Both the position numbers and the translations under genes were made by a program. Below are positions 33,415 to 42,437 of a stretch of DNA of 64,000 nucleotides, in pieces (positions within the stretch are counted from its first letter, which is position 1; every line of letters begins with the position of its first letter). The notes under the pieces were generated by a model. That model had not been told where the DNA came from and ran no database searches. It saw only the letters and a list, made by a program, of their open reading frames with translations. Source of the DNA: Nocardia mikamii NBRC 108933 (GTDB taxonomy: Bacteria > Actinomycetota > Actinomycetes > Mycobacteriales > Mycobacteriaceae); contig NZ_BDCM01000004.1 in the NCBI RefSeq assembly GCF_001613505.1, positions 62,001 to 126,000 on the forward strand. Direction: 5' to 3'.

Positions 33415-35409
33415 TCAGACGGTCTTCGTGAGCCGGTCCGCCAGCAATTGCGCGAAGTGGGCCGGATCCTTCAGTTCGCCGCCTTCGGCGAGAATCGCCG
33501 TGCCGTAGAGCAATTCGGCGGTCGCGGCCAATTCCCCCGACTTCTCCTCGGAGTCCTTGCTCCCGGAGTAGGCATCGCGCAGCCCGGTGACCAGCGGGTG
33601 CTCCGGGTTGAGTTCCAGAATCCGCTTGGATTCCGGGAGCGCCTGGCCGGACGCGCGGTACATGCGCTCCAGCTGCGGGGTGAAGTCGAAGACATCACCG
33701 ACGACACAGGCCGGGGACGTGGTCAGGCGGGAGGACAGGCGGACCTCCTTGACGCTGTCGCTCAGCGTCTCCTGCAGCCACTTCAGCACATCGCCGAAAT
33801 CCTTCTCCTGCTGTTCACGCAGCTGTTCGGAGGCCTTCTTCTCCTCCTCCGTCTCCAGATCGACCTCGCCCTTGGCGATCGATTGGAACGGCTTGCCGTC
33901 GAAGTCCGGCACCGAGCCGACCCACATCTCGTCGACCGGGTCGGTGAGGATCAGCACCTCGAGGCCCTTGGCCTTGAAGGCCTCCATATGCGGGGAATTC
34001 TCGATCTGCTGCCGGGATTCACCGGTCATGTAGTAGATCTTGTCCTGGCCCTCGGCCATGCGCTCCACGTACTGCGCGAGCGAGGTCGGCTCCGAATCCG
34101 AATGCGTCGAGGCGAAAGACGAGACCTGCAGGATGGTTTCGCGGTTGTCGAAGTCGGAGAGCAAGCCCTCCTTGAGAACTCGGCCGAATTCGTTCCAGAA
34201 GGTCTGGTACTTCGACTCTTTCGCGGCGGCGTCGTCGGAACCGGATTCGGCCGATTCGGCGCTCTGCATATCCTTGATCGTCGACAGCACCTTGCGGACC
34301 AGGCGCTTGCGGATCATCTGGATCTGCCGGTCCTGCTGCAGAATCTCGCGCGAGACGTTCAGCGACAGATCCTGCGCGTCCACCACACCCTTGACGAAGC
34401 GCAGATACTCCGGCATCAGCTCTTCGCAGTTGTCCATGATGAACACCCGGCGCACATACAGCTGCACCCCGCGCTTGTGCTCGCGCATGAACAGATCGAA
34501 CGGCGCGTGCGACGGAATGAACAGCAGCGCCTGATATTCGAACGTGCCCTCGGCCTTGAGCGGAATGATCTCGAGCGGATCGTCCCAGGCGTGCGAGACG
34601 TGCTTGTAGAACTCCTTGTACTCCTCGTCGGAGACGTCGCTGCGCGGGCGCGTCCACAGCGCCTTCTGCGAATTGAGCGTCTGCTCCTCGAGGATCGTCT
34701 TTTCCTGCTTCTCCTCACCCTCACCCTCGGTGACGGTGCGCTCCACCTGCATCCGGATGGGCCAGGAGATGAAGTCCGAGTACTTCTTGACGATCTCGCG
34801 GAGCTTCCACTCCTGCGTGTAATCGAAGAGGTGATCGTCCTCGTCCGCGGACTTCAGATGCAGCGACACCGCGGTGCCCTGGGGCGCGTCGTCGAGGGTT
34901 TCGATGGTGTAGGTCGAGCTGCCGGCCGCGGACTCCCACCGGGTGCCCTCGGACTCACCCGCGCGGCGGGTGGTCAGCGTGACCTTGTCGGCCACCATGA
35001 AGGTCGAGTAGAAGCCGATACCGAACTGGCCGATGAGGTCTTCGGAGCTCACCGCGCCCTCGCCGCCCTTGGATTCCAGCAGCTGGCGGCGCAGTTCCGC
35101 GGTGCCGGACTTGGCCAGGGTGCCGATGAGATCGACCACCTCGGCGCGCGACATGCCGATGCCGTTGTCGCGGACGGTCAGCACCCGGGCGTCCCTGTCG
35201 ACCTCGAGTTCGATATGCAGATCCGAGGTGTCGACCTCGAGATCCTTGTCCCGGAACGACTCGAGCCGCAGCTTGTCCAGTGCGTCCGAGGCGTTCGAGA
35301 TCAATTCCCGCAGGAAGGTGTCCTTGTTCGAGTAGACCGAGTGGATCATCAGTTCCAGAAGCTGATGGGTCTCGGCCTGAAACTCCAGTTGTTCGACGTG
35401 ATCGGTCAC
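33415..35409 (-). CDS. htpG: molecular chaperone HtpG (Hsp90)
   Basis: This 664-residue cytoplasmic chaperone uses ATP to remodel clients. The N-terminal ATPase has FLRELISNASDALDKLR, DNGIGM and GQFGIGFYS; the middle domain has YVRRVFIMDNCEELMP; the C-terminal dimerisation domain ends near LADRLTKTV. An acidic/lysine-rich segment EGEGEEKQEKT at about residue 230 corresponds to the charged linker. The GTG start overlaps the stop of the RecB-like nuclease gene (GTGA), so the two are translationally coupled. No heat-shock operator was recognised. Confidence 0.97.
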   Translation of the reverse strand: MTDHVEQLEFQAETHQLLELMIHSVYSNKDTFLRELISNASDALDKLRLESFRDKDLEVDTSDLHIELEVDRDARVLTVRDNGIGMSRAEVVDLIGTLAKSGTAELRRQLLESKGGEGAVSSEDLIGQFGIGFYSTFMVADKVTLTTRRAGESEGTRWESAAGSSTYTIETLDDAPQGTAVSLHLKSADEDDHLFDYTQEWKLREIVKKYSDFISWPIRMQVERTVTEGEGEEKQEKTILEEQTLNSQKALWTRPRSDVSDEEYKEFYKHVSHAWDDPLEIIPLKAEGTFEYQALLFIPSHAPFDLFMREHKRGVQLYVRRVFIMDNCEELMPEYLRFVKGVVDAQDLSLNVSREILQQDRQIQMIRKRLVRKVLSTIKDMQSAESAESGSDDAAAKESKYQTFWNEFGRVLKEGLLSDFDNRETILQVSSFASTHSDSEPTSLAQYVERMAEGQDKIYYMTGESRQQIENSPHMEAFKAKGLEVLILTDPVDEMWVGSVPDFDGKPFQSIAKGEVDLETEEEKKASEQLREQQEKDFGDVLKWLQETLSDSVKEVRLSSRLTTSPACVVGDVFDFTPQLERMYRASGQALPESKRILELNPEHPLVTGLRDAYSGSKDSEEKSGELAATAELLYGTAILAEGGELKDPAHFAQLLADRLTKTV

Positions 35410-37283
35410 GTGCAGATATTACGACGGACCGCGGGTGGCTCGCGAAAGTCGGTCATCGCGGGAACCTCCGCGTCGGCACTGTGCGCCCGCGGTTGCGCGG
35501 GCGCCATCCATTCGCGCAGCACCTGGGTGGCGCGGACGTCGTCCTCGTTGTACTCCAGCAGGCGGGTGCGCTGCGACAGATCGGGCGCGCCGTCGTACCC
35601 GACCGCCAGGCGATACCAGCTCATCGACGCCTCGCCGCCGGCCTCGGGATCGCGCCAGCCGAATCCGGCGACCGGGGCGATCTTCTTGAGCCCCTTGCCG
35701 TTCGGGCAGATGAACTGCTCCGACACCGCCTGGAACATATCCACCCACTGCGGGCTGTCGACGAAGGCACGGACCTCGTCCTCGGTGGGGACGCCGGGCC
35801 GTCCGGCGAATCGGCGCGCCGATTCGTAGAGCCACTTGTCCTCGGCCGTCCGCGAGTAGCAGTAGGCGGCGAACGTCTTGCCCGCCGCGGCCGCGTCGGC
35901 GCGCACCGCCATCAGCCAGGTCCAGAATTCGGCGAACGAGCGGGCCTCGTCGGCGGTCGGCAGCGGGTCCCAGGTGAAGAAGGGGCGATACACCCCGTCG
36001 AGCAGCGTCCCCCACAGGTAGGCGCCGTACTCCTGATAGCTCTCCAGATCGACGTCGACCTCGACGTCGGCCCGGGTTACGCGCACCCGGTCCACGCGGC
36101 GGACCAGCGGCGCGCCCGAGATCCAGGCCCGCGCGGTCACGACCGTCTCGGCGAACGGCTCGTACTGCCAGTCCTCGGGTTCGTCGGCGGTCCACTCGGC
36201 CAGGTCGTCGATGGTCTGCACGCCGTGACGGCGCAGCAGTTCGGCGCGTGAGCCGGGTGCGACGAGGCTGACGTCGCGGTGGGCCGCCAGCCAGCCCTCG
36301 CAGCTCACCGCGGGCGGATCGGTGATATCCGGACGCTCACCACCGGTCACACCGGGCGCCCGCGTCCACCACGGGCACTGCCGGCATTCCGGCACCTTGG
36401 ACGGAACGGTCGGCAGCTCGCCGCGCACCACCGCGATGCGGTCGGCATAACGCCGGTCGTACTCGTCGAGCACCGGGGCCAGATCGTGCACCAGGATCCG
36501 GTCGAAGTGATAGCCGATAGCGCCGCCGACCAGCGCGGGACTGGCCAGCCCGTGCCGCTGCAACATGCGATAGAGATGGGCCAGCCGCTGCTGGTCGCGC
36601 GGTTGGGTGCGGACCCGGACGTGCCGGTCGGGGCGCGGATCCCAGCGGTACAGGTCGGAGGTGGTGGGATGGAAATCGGCCGGATCCGGCTGGCGCGGGT
36701 CGGTCACCTTGTGGTTGACCACGATGATCGGGATGTAGCCGCCCCGGTCGGTATCGCGTAGCAGGATCTCGCAGCCGCCGCGACGGCCGGTATCGGACTC
36801 CTGCGGCAGCAACGCGCCCCAAATGTGCTGCGCACCTTCCGAACACGCGCGCAACGTGTCCTCGGCGCGGCCGCTCGCGTGCTGATCCGGGTCGATGATC
36901 ACCCACGCCTGCGGATCGGCGGCGACGAGTGTGTCGCGAACCTTCGAGCGATGCGCGGTGGCGGCGTCGCGGCGCTGTTTGACACCCGCGTCCTCCGGCA
37001 CCCCCAGCAGCCGTTCCGGATGAGTCGCGTCCAGATGCAGCCGGTGCCGGCAGCCGACCAGCGCGCGGGCGTCGACATAGGCGATGCGCGGCGGGTGCTC
37101 GCCGGACCCGGCGGACGCCGACAGGTTCGCCGGGTCGGCCGGTGCACTCGCCGTGCCGGCCGAAACCTGCTGCGCCCGTTCCACTTCGGCGGGCACCACG
37201 ACGGTTCGTCGAGCAGCAGCCCGCCGCTCGTCGCCTCCGCCGTCCTCCTCGCGACCGTCTTGGTCGCCGCTGCCCGAATACAC
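35406..37283 (-). CDS. TM0106-family RecB-like nuclease
   Basis: This 625-residue protein starts at GTG 37283. The N-terminal half holds a RecB/Cas4-like nuclease region. Cysteines in LVGCRHRL, PECRQCPWW and VSCEGW could bind a [4Fe-4S] cluster, as in Cas4/AddB-type nucleases. The C-terminal half reads as an RNase-H-like 3'-5' exonuclease domain, with VDLESYQEYG at its start and LLEYNEDDVRATQVLREWM at its end. The first 60 residues are low-complexity and the true start may be further in. It is coupled to htpG and probably acts in DNA repair; no substrate is known. Confidence 0.82.
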   Translation of the reverse strand: MYSGSGDQDGREEDGGGDERRAAARRTVVVPAEVERAQQVSAGTASAPADPANLSASAGSGEHPPRIAYVDARALVGCRHRLHLDATHPERLLGVPEDAGVKQRRDAATAHRSKVRDTLVAADPQAWVIIDPDQHASGRAEDTLRACSEGAQHIWGALLPQESDTGRRGGCEILLRDTDRGGYIPIIVVNHKVTDPRQPDPADFHPTTSDLYRWDPRPDRHVRVRTQPRDQQRLAHLYRMLQRHGLASPALVGGAIGYHFDRILVHDLAPVLDEYDRRYADRIAVVRGELPTVPSKVPECRQCPWWTRAPGVTGGERPDITDPPAVSCEGWLAAHRDVSLVAPGSRAELLRRHGVQTIDDLAEWTADEPEDWQYEPFAETVVTARAWISGAPLVRRVDRVRVTRADVEVDVDLESYQEYGAYLWGTLLDGVYRPFFTWDPLPTADEARSFAEFWTWLMAVRADAAAAGKTFAAYCYSRTAEDKWLYESARRFAGRPGVPTEDEVRAFVDSPQWVDMFQAVSEQFICPNGKGLKKIAPVAGFGWRDPEAGGEASMSWYRLAVGYDGAPDLSQRTRLLEYNEDDVRATQVLREWMAPAQPRAHSADAEVPAMTDFREPPAVRRNICT

Positions 37284-37516
37284 GCTAAGCAGTATGGTCC
37301 CTACCTACGACACTCCCGCGAACCGCCTGCGTGCGAGGCGTGCGCGGAGCCGCTACCTCGGCACTCACGCGGCCCGGAGCCCGCAACGGCACGCGCCCGG
37401 ACCGCGCACCCGCCGCCGCGACGGCGCCACCGGGTGCGCATCCCGCTACAGTTGGCGCAAACCGTGTGGCATGTGGGTATATCAGCATGACGGAACTTCG
37501 TGACGGAGGGCTTTCG

Positions 37517-38158
37517 ATGGGGTTGTTCACCAAGCGCAAGCGGCGTGCGGACCGCAAAGCCGAGGCGAAAGCCCTCAAGCACAAGGCCGCGATGGAGGCC
37601 AAACTCGGCGCCCGCAACGAACGCAAACGCCAGCGCGCCGAACTCCGCACCCAGCGCGACGTGGCCAAGGCGCAGATCGCGGCATTGAAGGCCGAGGAGA
37701 AGGCCGCCCTCAAGACCGCCGAACGCGCCGACCGGGAACTGCTCACCGCGAGCCAGGTGAAGAAGTATCTGGGCGTGGCGCGGGTGCTGGTGCCGGTGCT
37801 GGCGCCGCTGGCCTACCGGGCCGCCACCTTCGTCCGCGGCCAGATCGACACCCGCCGCGCCCACCGGCTGGGTATCGGCATCGGCGAACTGGGCAACTTC
37901 ACCGGCCACGGCGCCCGCCTGCAGGCTCGCATCACCGGTGTGGAATCGACCCTCGCCGGTATCGAGAACTCCGGTGACAAGAGCGGCGAGACGCAGAAGT
38001 TCGTCGCCGCCACCCGTGACCGGCTCGCCAGCCTGTCCGCGGCCGTGCGCACCGCCGAGCAGATGCCCGCGCCGCGCCGCCGGGCGGTGCACAACTCCAT
38101 CTCGCACGAACTCTCCGGCGTGGAAGCCGATATCCTCGCGCGCCTCGGCGTGCACTGA
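37517..38158 (+). CDS. DUF6474 family protein (Rv3850-like)
   Basis: This 213-residue protein starts at ATG 37517 with GGAGGG 7 nt upstream. The first 80 residues are a Lys/Arg/Ala-rich coiled coil (KAEAKALKHKAAMEAKL). A short hydrophobic segment (VARVLVPVLAPLAYRAATF, about residues 84-102) follows, then a helical C-terminal domain. It may associate with the membrane through the hydrophobic patch. Length and place in the conserved block fit Rv3850. The function is unknown. It is divergent from the nuclease-htpG pair. Confidence 0.8.
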   Translation: MGLFTKRKRRADRKAEAKALKHKAAMEAKLGARNERKRQRAELRTQRDVAKAQIAALKAEEKAALKTAERADRELLTASQVKKYLGVARVLVPVLAPLAYRAATFVRGQIDTRRAHRLGIGIGELGNFTGHGARLQARITGVESTLAGIENSGDKSGETQKFVAATRDRLASLSAAVRTAEQMPAPRRRAVHNSISHELSGVEADILARLGVH

Positions 38159-38172
38159 CCGACCGTTTCGCC

Positions 38173-38778
38173 ATGCTGCATCGTGCCCGGCCCGCGACCG
38201 GATCCCCGCCGTTCCGGCGAGCGGTCCGGCGGCCGGGCGTCGATGGGCTCCGGGGCGGGCTGGTCGGTACGGCGGTGGTGGTCCTCGCGACCGCCGCGCA
38301 CGGCTGGGCCGACGGCGGCTACCCCGGCTCCGCGACGCTGGCGCTGCTCCTGCTGAGCGCGACGGTCACCGGAACCTTCGCCTCGATGCTGCCGCCCGCC
38401 GGCGGTGCGTGGGGCCGGACCGGCGTGCTGGCTGCGCTCGGCGGCGGACAGGCGGTCTCGCATATCGCGCTGAGTCTGCTGCCCGCCCACCGGCCGGGTG
38501 AAACATCCTGCGGGAGCGGCCTTTCCGGTCTGACATCGATCTTCCCGAGCAGCTGGATGACGCTGGCGCACACGCTCGCGACCGTGGCCTGTGCCGCGCT
38601 CATCATGGCCGTGGAACGTCTGTACGCCGCTGTCTCCCACTCGGTCCGGGCCGTCACGACGCGGCCGCTGCCGCCGGTGGATATCGCCGCGCCCCGGTGG
38701 CGGACCTGCGCGCGGCCACCGTGGCAGCACTGGCGCGCCGGCGCCCTCGGCTCCCGCGCTCCACCGGTACTCGCCTGA
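38173..38778 (+). CDS. membrane protein of the copper operon
   Basis: This 201-residue protein has about four membrane helices, with histidines in or near them (TAAHGWADGG, GQAVSHIAL, LAHTLATVA) that could bind a metal. It lies 14 bp after the DUF6474 gene and 62 bp before ycnI on the same strand. Similar membrane proteins, often annotated simply as integral membrane proteins, occur beside ycnI-copC-copD in actinobacteria. Its role in copper handling is inferred from context. The C-terminal 35 residues are Arg/Pro-rich and may be poorly ordered. Confidence 0.72.
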   Translation: MLHRARPATGSPPFRRAVRRPGVDGLRGGLVGTAVVVLATAAHGWADGGYPGSATLALLLLSATVTGTFASMLPPAGGAWGRTGVLAALGGGQAVSHIALSLLPAHRPGETSCGSGLSGLTSIFPSSWMTLAHTLATVACAALIMAVERLYAAVSHSVRAVTTRPLPPVDIAAPRWRTCARPPWQHWRAGALGSRAPPVLA

Positions 38779-38840
38779 ACCCCTCCCCGACCACAGGCAT
38801 TTCCCCGGCATATCGCCGAGTACCGAGAAAGTCACCCATC

Positions 38841-39509
38841 GTGAGTTCACGCATGTCCACCTCACTGTCGCGCGCCCTGGTCGCGACCGGCGCCGCCGCA
38901 GGTCTCGCCCTGCTCGCCTCCGGCACCGCGGCCGCGCACGTCACCGCCGACGCGCCCGGCGCGGCCCAGGGCGGTTACGCCGTCATCACCTTCCGCGTGC
39001 CGACCGAATCGGCGACGGCATCCACCACCAAACTGACCGTCGCGCTGCCGCAGCTGTCCGCGGCCCGCACCGAACCCGTCGCGGGCTGGACCGCCAAGAC
39101 CGAGAAGAACGACAAGAACCAGTTCACCTCCGTGACCTGGACCGCCAACCCGGGCAATCCCGGCATCACCCCCGAACAGTTCCAGCGCTTCGCCCTCGCG
39201 GTCGGTCCGCTGCCGAAGCAGGACAAGATCAGCTTCCCGGCCACCCAGACCTACAGCGACGGCAAGGTCGTCAACTGGAACGAACCCATGCCCGCCGGCG
39301 GCGACGAACCCGAGCACCCCGCGCCGAGCGTCACGCTGGCGGCCGCCGGATCCGATCACGACCACGCGGCCGGCATGTCGAGCGAGGCCGACAGTGACGA
39401 GTCCGATTCCGACAACACCGCGCGCTGGCTGGGCGGTATCGGACTGGTGCTCGGCGCCCTCGGCGCCGCGCTCGGACTCGGCAGCCTGATCCGGAGCCGG
39501 CGAGCATGA
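38841..39509 (+). CDS. ycnI: YcnI-family (DUF1775) copper-binding protein
   Basis: This 222-residue protein (GTG 38841; ATG 38853 is an alternative) has a signal peptide ending GTAAAHVTAD. The histidine exposed after cleavage and nearby residues form the mononuclear Cu(II) site described for YcnI. The barrel domain contains ITFRVPTES, VAGWTAKTE and VTWTANPG, and the tail has a histidine-rich segment (SDHDHAAGM) and a C-terminal membrane helix. It acts outside the membrane as a copper sensor or chaperone. Its stop overlaps the copC start. Confidence 0.9.
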   Translation: MSSRMSTSLSRALVATGAAAGLALLASGTAAAHVTADAPGAAQGGYAVITFRVPTESATASTTKLTVALPQLSAARTEPVAGWTAKTEKNDKNQFTSVTWTANPGNPGITPEQFQRFALAVGPLPKQDKISFPATQTYSDGKVVNWNEPMPAGGDEPEHPAPSVTLAAAGSDHDHAAGMSSEADSDESDSDNTARWLGGIGLVLGALGAALGLGSLIRSRRA

Positions 39510-40060
39510 TGCGCCGCATACTGTTCGCCCTGGTCGGTGCGCTGGCGCTGGGCGGACTGACGATCGCGGTCGCCGGTCCGGCCGCCGCGCATTCGACGGT
39601 GGTATCCACCGACCCCGCCGACGGCGCGAAACTCGCGTCCGGCCCGGCGCGGGTCAGCATCACCTTCAACGAGAATCTGCAGCCGAGCTTCCCGTCGCTG
39701 ACCGTCGTCGGCCCGGACGGGAATCTGTGGTCGAAGGGCAAACCGGTGGTGGGCGGGGCGACCGTCAGCGTCGAGGTCGGGGACCTCGGCCCGGCCGGCA
39801 CCTACACGATGGCGTACCGGGTCACCTCCGCCGACGGCCATCCGGTCAGCGGCACCCGCACCTTCGAGCTGACCACGCCCGGTCACGGGACACCGGGCGC
39901 CAAGGCCGACGCCGAGAGCAGCTCCGGTGGCGACGGTGATTCCGGTGGCGTACCGCTGTGGGTGTTCATCGTGGCCGCGGTCGTCCTGTTCGGCGGTGGA
40001 TTGGCGTTCGCGCTGTTCGGCGGTCGCTCCCGACGGCCGGGCAGCGGCGGCAAACCATGA
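39506..40060 (+). CDS. copC: CopC-domain copper-binding protein
   Basis: This 184-residue exported protein has a signal peptide ending GPAAAHSTVV, leaving an N-terminal histidine for Cu(II), as in CopC/YobA domains. Other family features are SITFNENLQPSFP, YTMAYRVTSADGHPVSGTRTF and a C-terminal membrane helix (VFIVAAVVLFGGGLAFALF). It is overlapped by ycnI (ATGA) at its start and overlaps copD (ATGA) at its end, so all three are coupled. It probably hands copper to CopD. ATG 39506 or 39509 could initiate. Confidence 0.93.
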   Translation: MMRRILFALVGALALGGLTIAVAGPAAAHSTVVSTDPADGAKLASGPARVSITFNENLQPSFPSLTVVGPDGNLWSKGKPVVGGATVSVEVGDLGPAGTYTMAYRVTSADGHPVSGTRTFELTTPGHGTPGAKADAESSSGGDGDSGGVPLWVFIVAAVVLFGGGLAFALFGGRSRRPGSGGKP

Positions 40061-40998
40061 GGCCGGGGACGGCCGGCAGCAGATCGACCGCACTGCGTTA
40101 CGCACTGCTGCTGGTCGTCCCGGCCGCCCTCGTCGGTGTCGCCGCCGGATGGACGCTCGCCGCACCCGATCCGGTACAGGCCGAGGCCCCCGTGCGCACC
40201 CTGGCCGACGGCTTGGGCGCGACGGTTCTCGGCCTGGCGGCTCTACCGCGCCTGCACGACCGGTTGCGGCCCGCGTGGCGCCTGCTGGCCGTGTTCGGCG
40301 GGCTCTGGACGGTCGCGGAATTCGTGCTGCTGTCCACCGAGGCCGCCGAGGTGGTCGGAGTCCCGCTGAGCCGGTTGCGCGCCGGCGACTTCGGCGACTA
40401 CATCGCGCATGTCAGCGGCGGCCAGATCGGCATCGCCGTGCTGATCGGCACCGCGGCGGTCGCCTGCTACAGCACGCTGGCCTTCCGCCGACCGGAACGC
40501 GCGAGCGCCGATCTGGTGCTGGTCTTCGCCGCGGTGACGCTGGTGCTGCGGCCGATCACCGGCCATATGTCGCAGCAGACGCTGGGCTCGGTACTGGCCG
40601 CGGTGCACGCTCTCGCGGCGGCCGCCTGGTTCGGCCTGCTGCTGGCGCTGGCGCTGGTGGTGCGCACGCGCGGTGAATGGGCGGTGATCCTGCCGCGCTA
40701 TTCCGGCTGGGCGCTGCCCGCGGTGGCGGCGGTGACGGTGACCGGCGTGGTCAACGGGCTGGTCCGTATCGGCGATCCGGCCGCGCTGGCCGACACCGGG
40801 TACGGCCGTATCCTGCTCGCGAAGACGGTCATGGCCCTCGCGCTGCTCGGGCTCGGCTGGTGGTGGCGGCGCAGCTGGGTTCCAGTGGCCACCGACCATC
40901 GGATGAGTGCGGACGATTCGCTGCGCCGGGCGCTGATCGAGGTGGTGGTCATGGCGGCAGTCTTCGGCTTGGCGGCGACACTGTCGGTGACGGCCTGA
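40057..40998 (+). CDS. copD: CopD-family copper transport membrane protein
   Basis: This 313-residue protein has eight predicted membrane helices. CopD features include ITGHMSQQTLGSVLAAVHALAAAAWFGLL, with membrane histidines that may bind copper, and the terminal TLSVTA. The ATG at 40057 overlaps the copC stop; the open frame further upstream lies inside copC in another frame. In Pseudomonas CopD is a copper importer working with CopC. The same direction of transport is likely here but not shown. Confidence 0.9.
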   Translation: MRPGTAGSRSTALRYALLLVVPAALVGVAAGWTLAAPDPVQAEAPVRTLADGLGATVLGLAALPRLHDRLRPAWRLLAVFGGLWTVAEFVLLSTEAAEVVGVPLSRLRAGDFGDYIAHVSGGQIGIAVLIGTAAVACYSTLAFRRPERASADLVLVFAAVTLVLRPITGHMSQQTLGSVLAAVHALAAAAWFGLLLALALVVRTRGEWAVILPRYSGWALPAVAAVTVTGVVNGLVRIGDPAALADTGYGRILLAKTVMALALLGLGWWWRRSWVPVATDHRMSADDSLRRALIEVVVMAAVFGLAATLSVTA

Positions 40999-41088
40999 GT
41001 CCGAGCCCGGGCCGGATAGGCCCTGCGAACTGGAGTGATAGCAATTACATCCGGTCCGGGCCGGACTGCAACACGTTACGGTTATCGC

Positions 41089-41547
41089 ATGACCGCAGTG
41101 AAGATCGTGGCCGATTGCGCCGCGCCGGCCGAGACCGCGTTCGACTACGTCAACGACTATCGCCATCTGCCGGAATTCGTCACCGAGGTCCATTCCTTCC
41201 GCCCGATCACCGATCAGGTGGCCGGGCTGGGCGCGACGTTCGACACCGAGATCAAACTCGGTCCCGCCTCGCTGACCTCCCGATTGCAGATCGTGCGCTG
41301 GGAGAAGAACGTCGCCATCGCGGTGAAGGCCGTGACCGGCTTCGAGATCGAATCGACCTTCCTGTTCCATCCCCGCGGCGACCGCGACTGCACGGTGGAC
41401 GCCATCGTCGAATATCGGGTACCGGGCGGGCTCGCCGGCAAGGTGCTGGGCAAGACCATCGAGCCGTTCGTGAAACTGTCGGTCAAACACACCACCCACA
41501 ATCTGACGACCAGGATCGCGGAGTATCAGCGCACCCTCGACAACTGA
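41089..41547 (+). CDS. SRPBCC-fold (START/polyketide cyclase-like) protein
   Basis: This 152-residue protein has the SRPBCC opening [28 protein letters not shown] and the closing long helix [23 protein letters not shown]. It should form a helix-grip barrel with an internal cavity for a lipid or hydrophobic ligand. The ligand is unknown. No Shine-Dalgarno site is evident, so a leaderless message is possible. It lies between copD and rraA. Confidence 0.87.
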   Translation: MTAVKIVADCAAPAETAFDYVNDYRHLPEFVTEVHSFRPITDQVAGLGATFDTEIKLGPASLTSRLQIVRWEKNVAIAVKAVTGFEIESTFLFHPRGDRDCTVDAIVEYRVPGGLAGKVLGKTIEPFVKLSVKHTTHNLTTRIAEYQRTLDN

Positions 41548-41611
41548 ACCGGCCGGGCCCGCGGCGGAAGGTCTCAGGATTCGATCGCCGCCCGCATGGC
41601 AAGCTTATTTG

Positions 41612-42097
41612 GTGACCGATTCAGCAAACCTAGTGGCAACCGCCGACCTCGCCGATGAGATCGGCCCCGAGATTCGTAGCTGCGATACGCAATTCACGCA
41701 GTTCGGCGGCAATCCGGTGTTCAGCGGGCGCATCGTCACCATTCGCTGCTTCCAGGACAATCTGTTGGTCAAGCAGACTCTCAGCGAACCCGGTGAAGGA
41801 CGTGTGCTGGTCGTCGACGGCGGCGCGAGCATCCACACCGCCCTCGTCGGTGACGTGATCGCCGGACGCGGCGTCGACAACGGCTGGTCCGGCGTCGTCG
41901 TCAACGGCGGCGTGCGCGATTCGGCGATTCTGCGCACCCTGCCCATCGGCATCAAGGCGCTGGGCACCAACCCGCGCAAGAGCACGCAGACCGGATCCGG
42001 CGAACGCGATGTGCCGGTCGAATTCGGCGGCGTCACCTTCGTTCCGGGCGAGATGCTCTACAGCGATCACGACGGGGTCGTCGTCCGCGCGGAATGA
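41612..42097 (+). CDS. rraA: RraA-family protein
   Basis: This 161-residue protein carries the RraA/HMG-aldolase signature: [41 protein letters not shown], with the Mg-binding R-D pair at its end. Family members either inhibit RNase E or act as 4-hydroxy-4-methyl-2-oxoglutarate/oxaloacetate aldolases. Actinobacterial copies were once misnamed MenG. GTG 41612 is preferred over TTG 41609. Its position matches Rv3853. It is convergent with the S4 gene. Confidence 0.92.
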   Translation: MTDSANLVATADLADEIGPEIRSCDTQFTQFGGNPVFSGRIVTIRCFQDNLLVKQTLSEPGEGRVLVVDGGASIHTALVGDVIAGRGVDNGWSGVVVNGGVRDSAILRTLPIGIKALGTNPRKSTQTGSGERDVPVEFGGVTFVPGEMLYSDHDGVVVRAE

Positions 42098-42131
42098 GGC
42101 GCCGATCGCCGCCGGGCCCCCGCTCGCCGAC

Positions 42132-42353
42132 CTATCCGCCTGCCACCCGCACGCGGTGGCCGGCGAGTGCGACCACGTCACCGGCATGGAGCTGGCGGCC
42201 CCGCCGTAGTTCCACCTCGTCGTTGACGCGCACGAGCCCGGCGGCGATCACGGTCTTGGCCTCCGACCCGCTGTCGATGAGATTGGCCAGCTTCAGGAAT
42301 TGCCCGAGTCGAATGACTTCGTCTTCGATCGGCACATCGACTGGATCCGACAT
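42132..42353 (-). CDS. S4-domain RNA-binding protein
   Basis: This 73-residue single-domain S4 protein has [42 protein letters not shown], the alpha-L RNA-binding motif, followed by the short strand GDVVAL. It resembles the YbcJ/YaaA group that binds structured RNA, often linked to ribosome quality control or assembly. The small size is normal for that group. It is convergent with rraA and divergent from lysX. Confidence 0.9.
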   Translation of the reverse strand: MSDPVDVPIEDEVIRLGQFLKLANLIDSGSEAKTVIAAGLVRVNDEVELRRGRQLHAGDVVALAGHRVRVAGG

Positions 42354-42437
42354 GGGTTACATCTTTACCGCCGCGCCCGGCGGGCCGCACGCCGCCCCCG
42401 TCGCGATGGGTACCGGGGTCCGGCGAAAGGATCGAAT

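Noticed and set aside
33403..35829. 808-codon open frame on the + strand
   Set aside because: It is antisense to htpG and the end of the nuclease gene, with no protein-like features.
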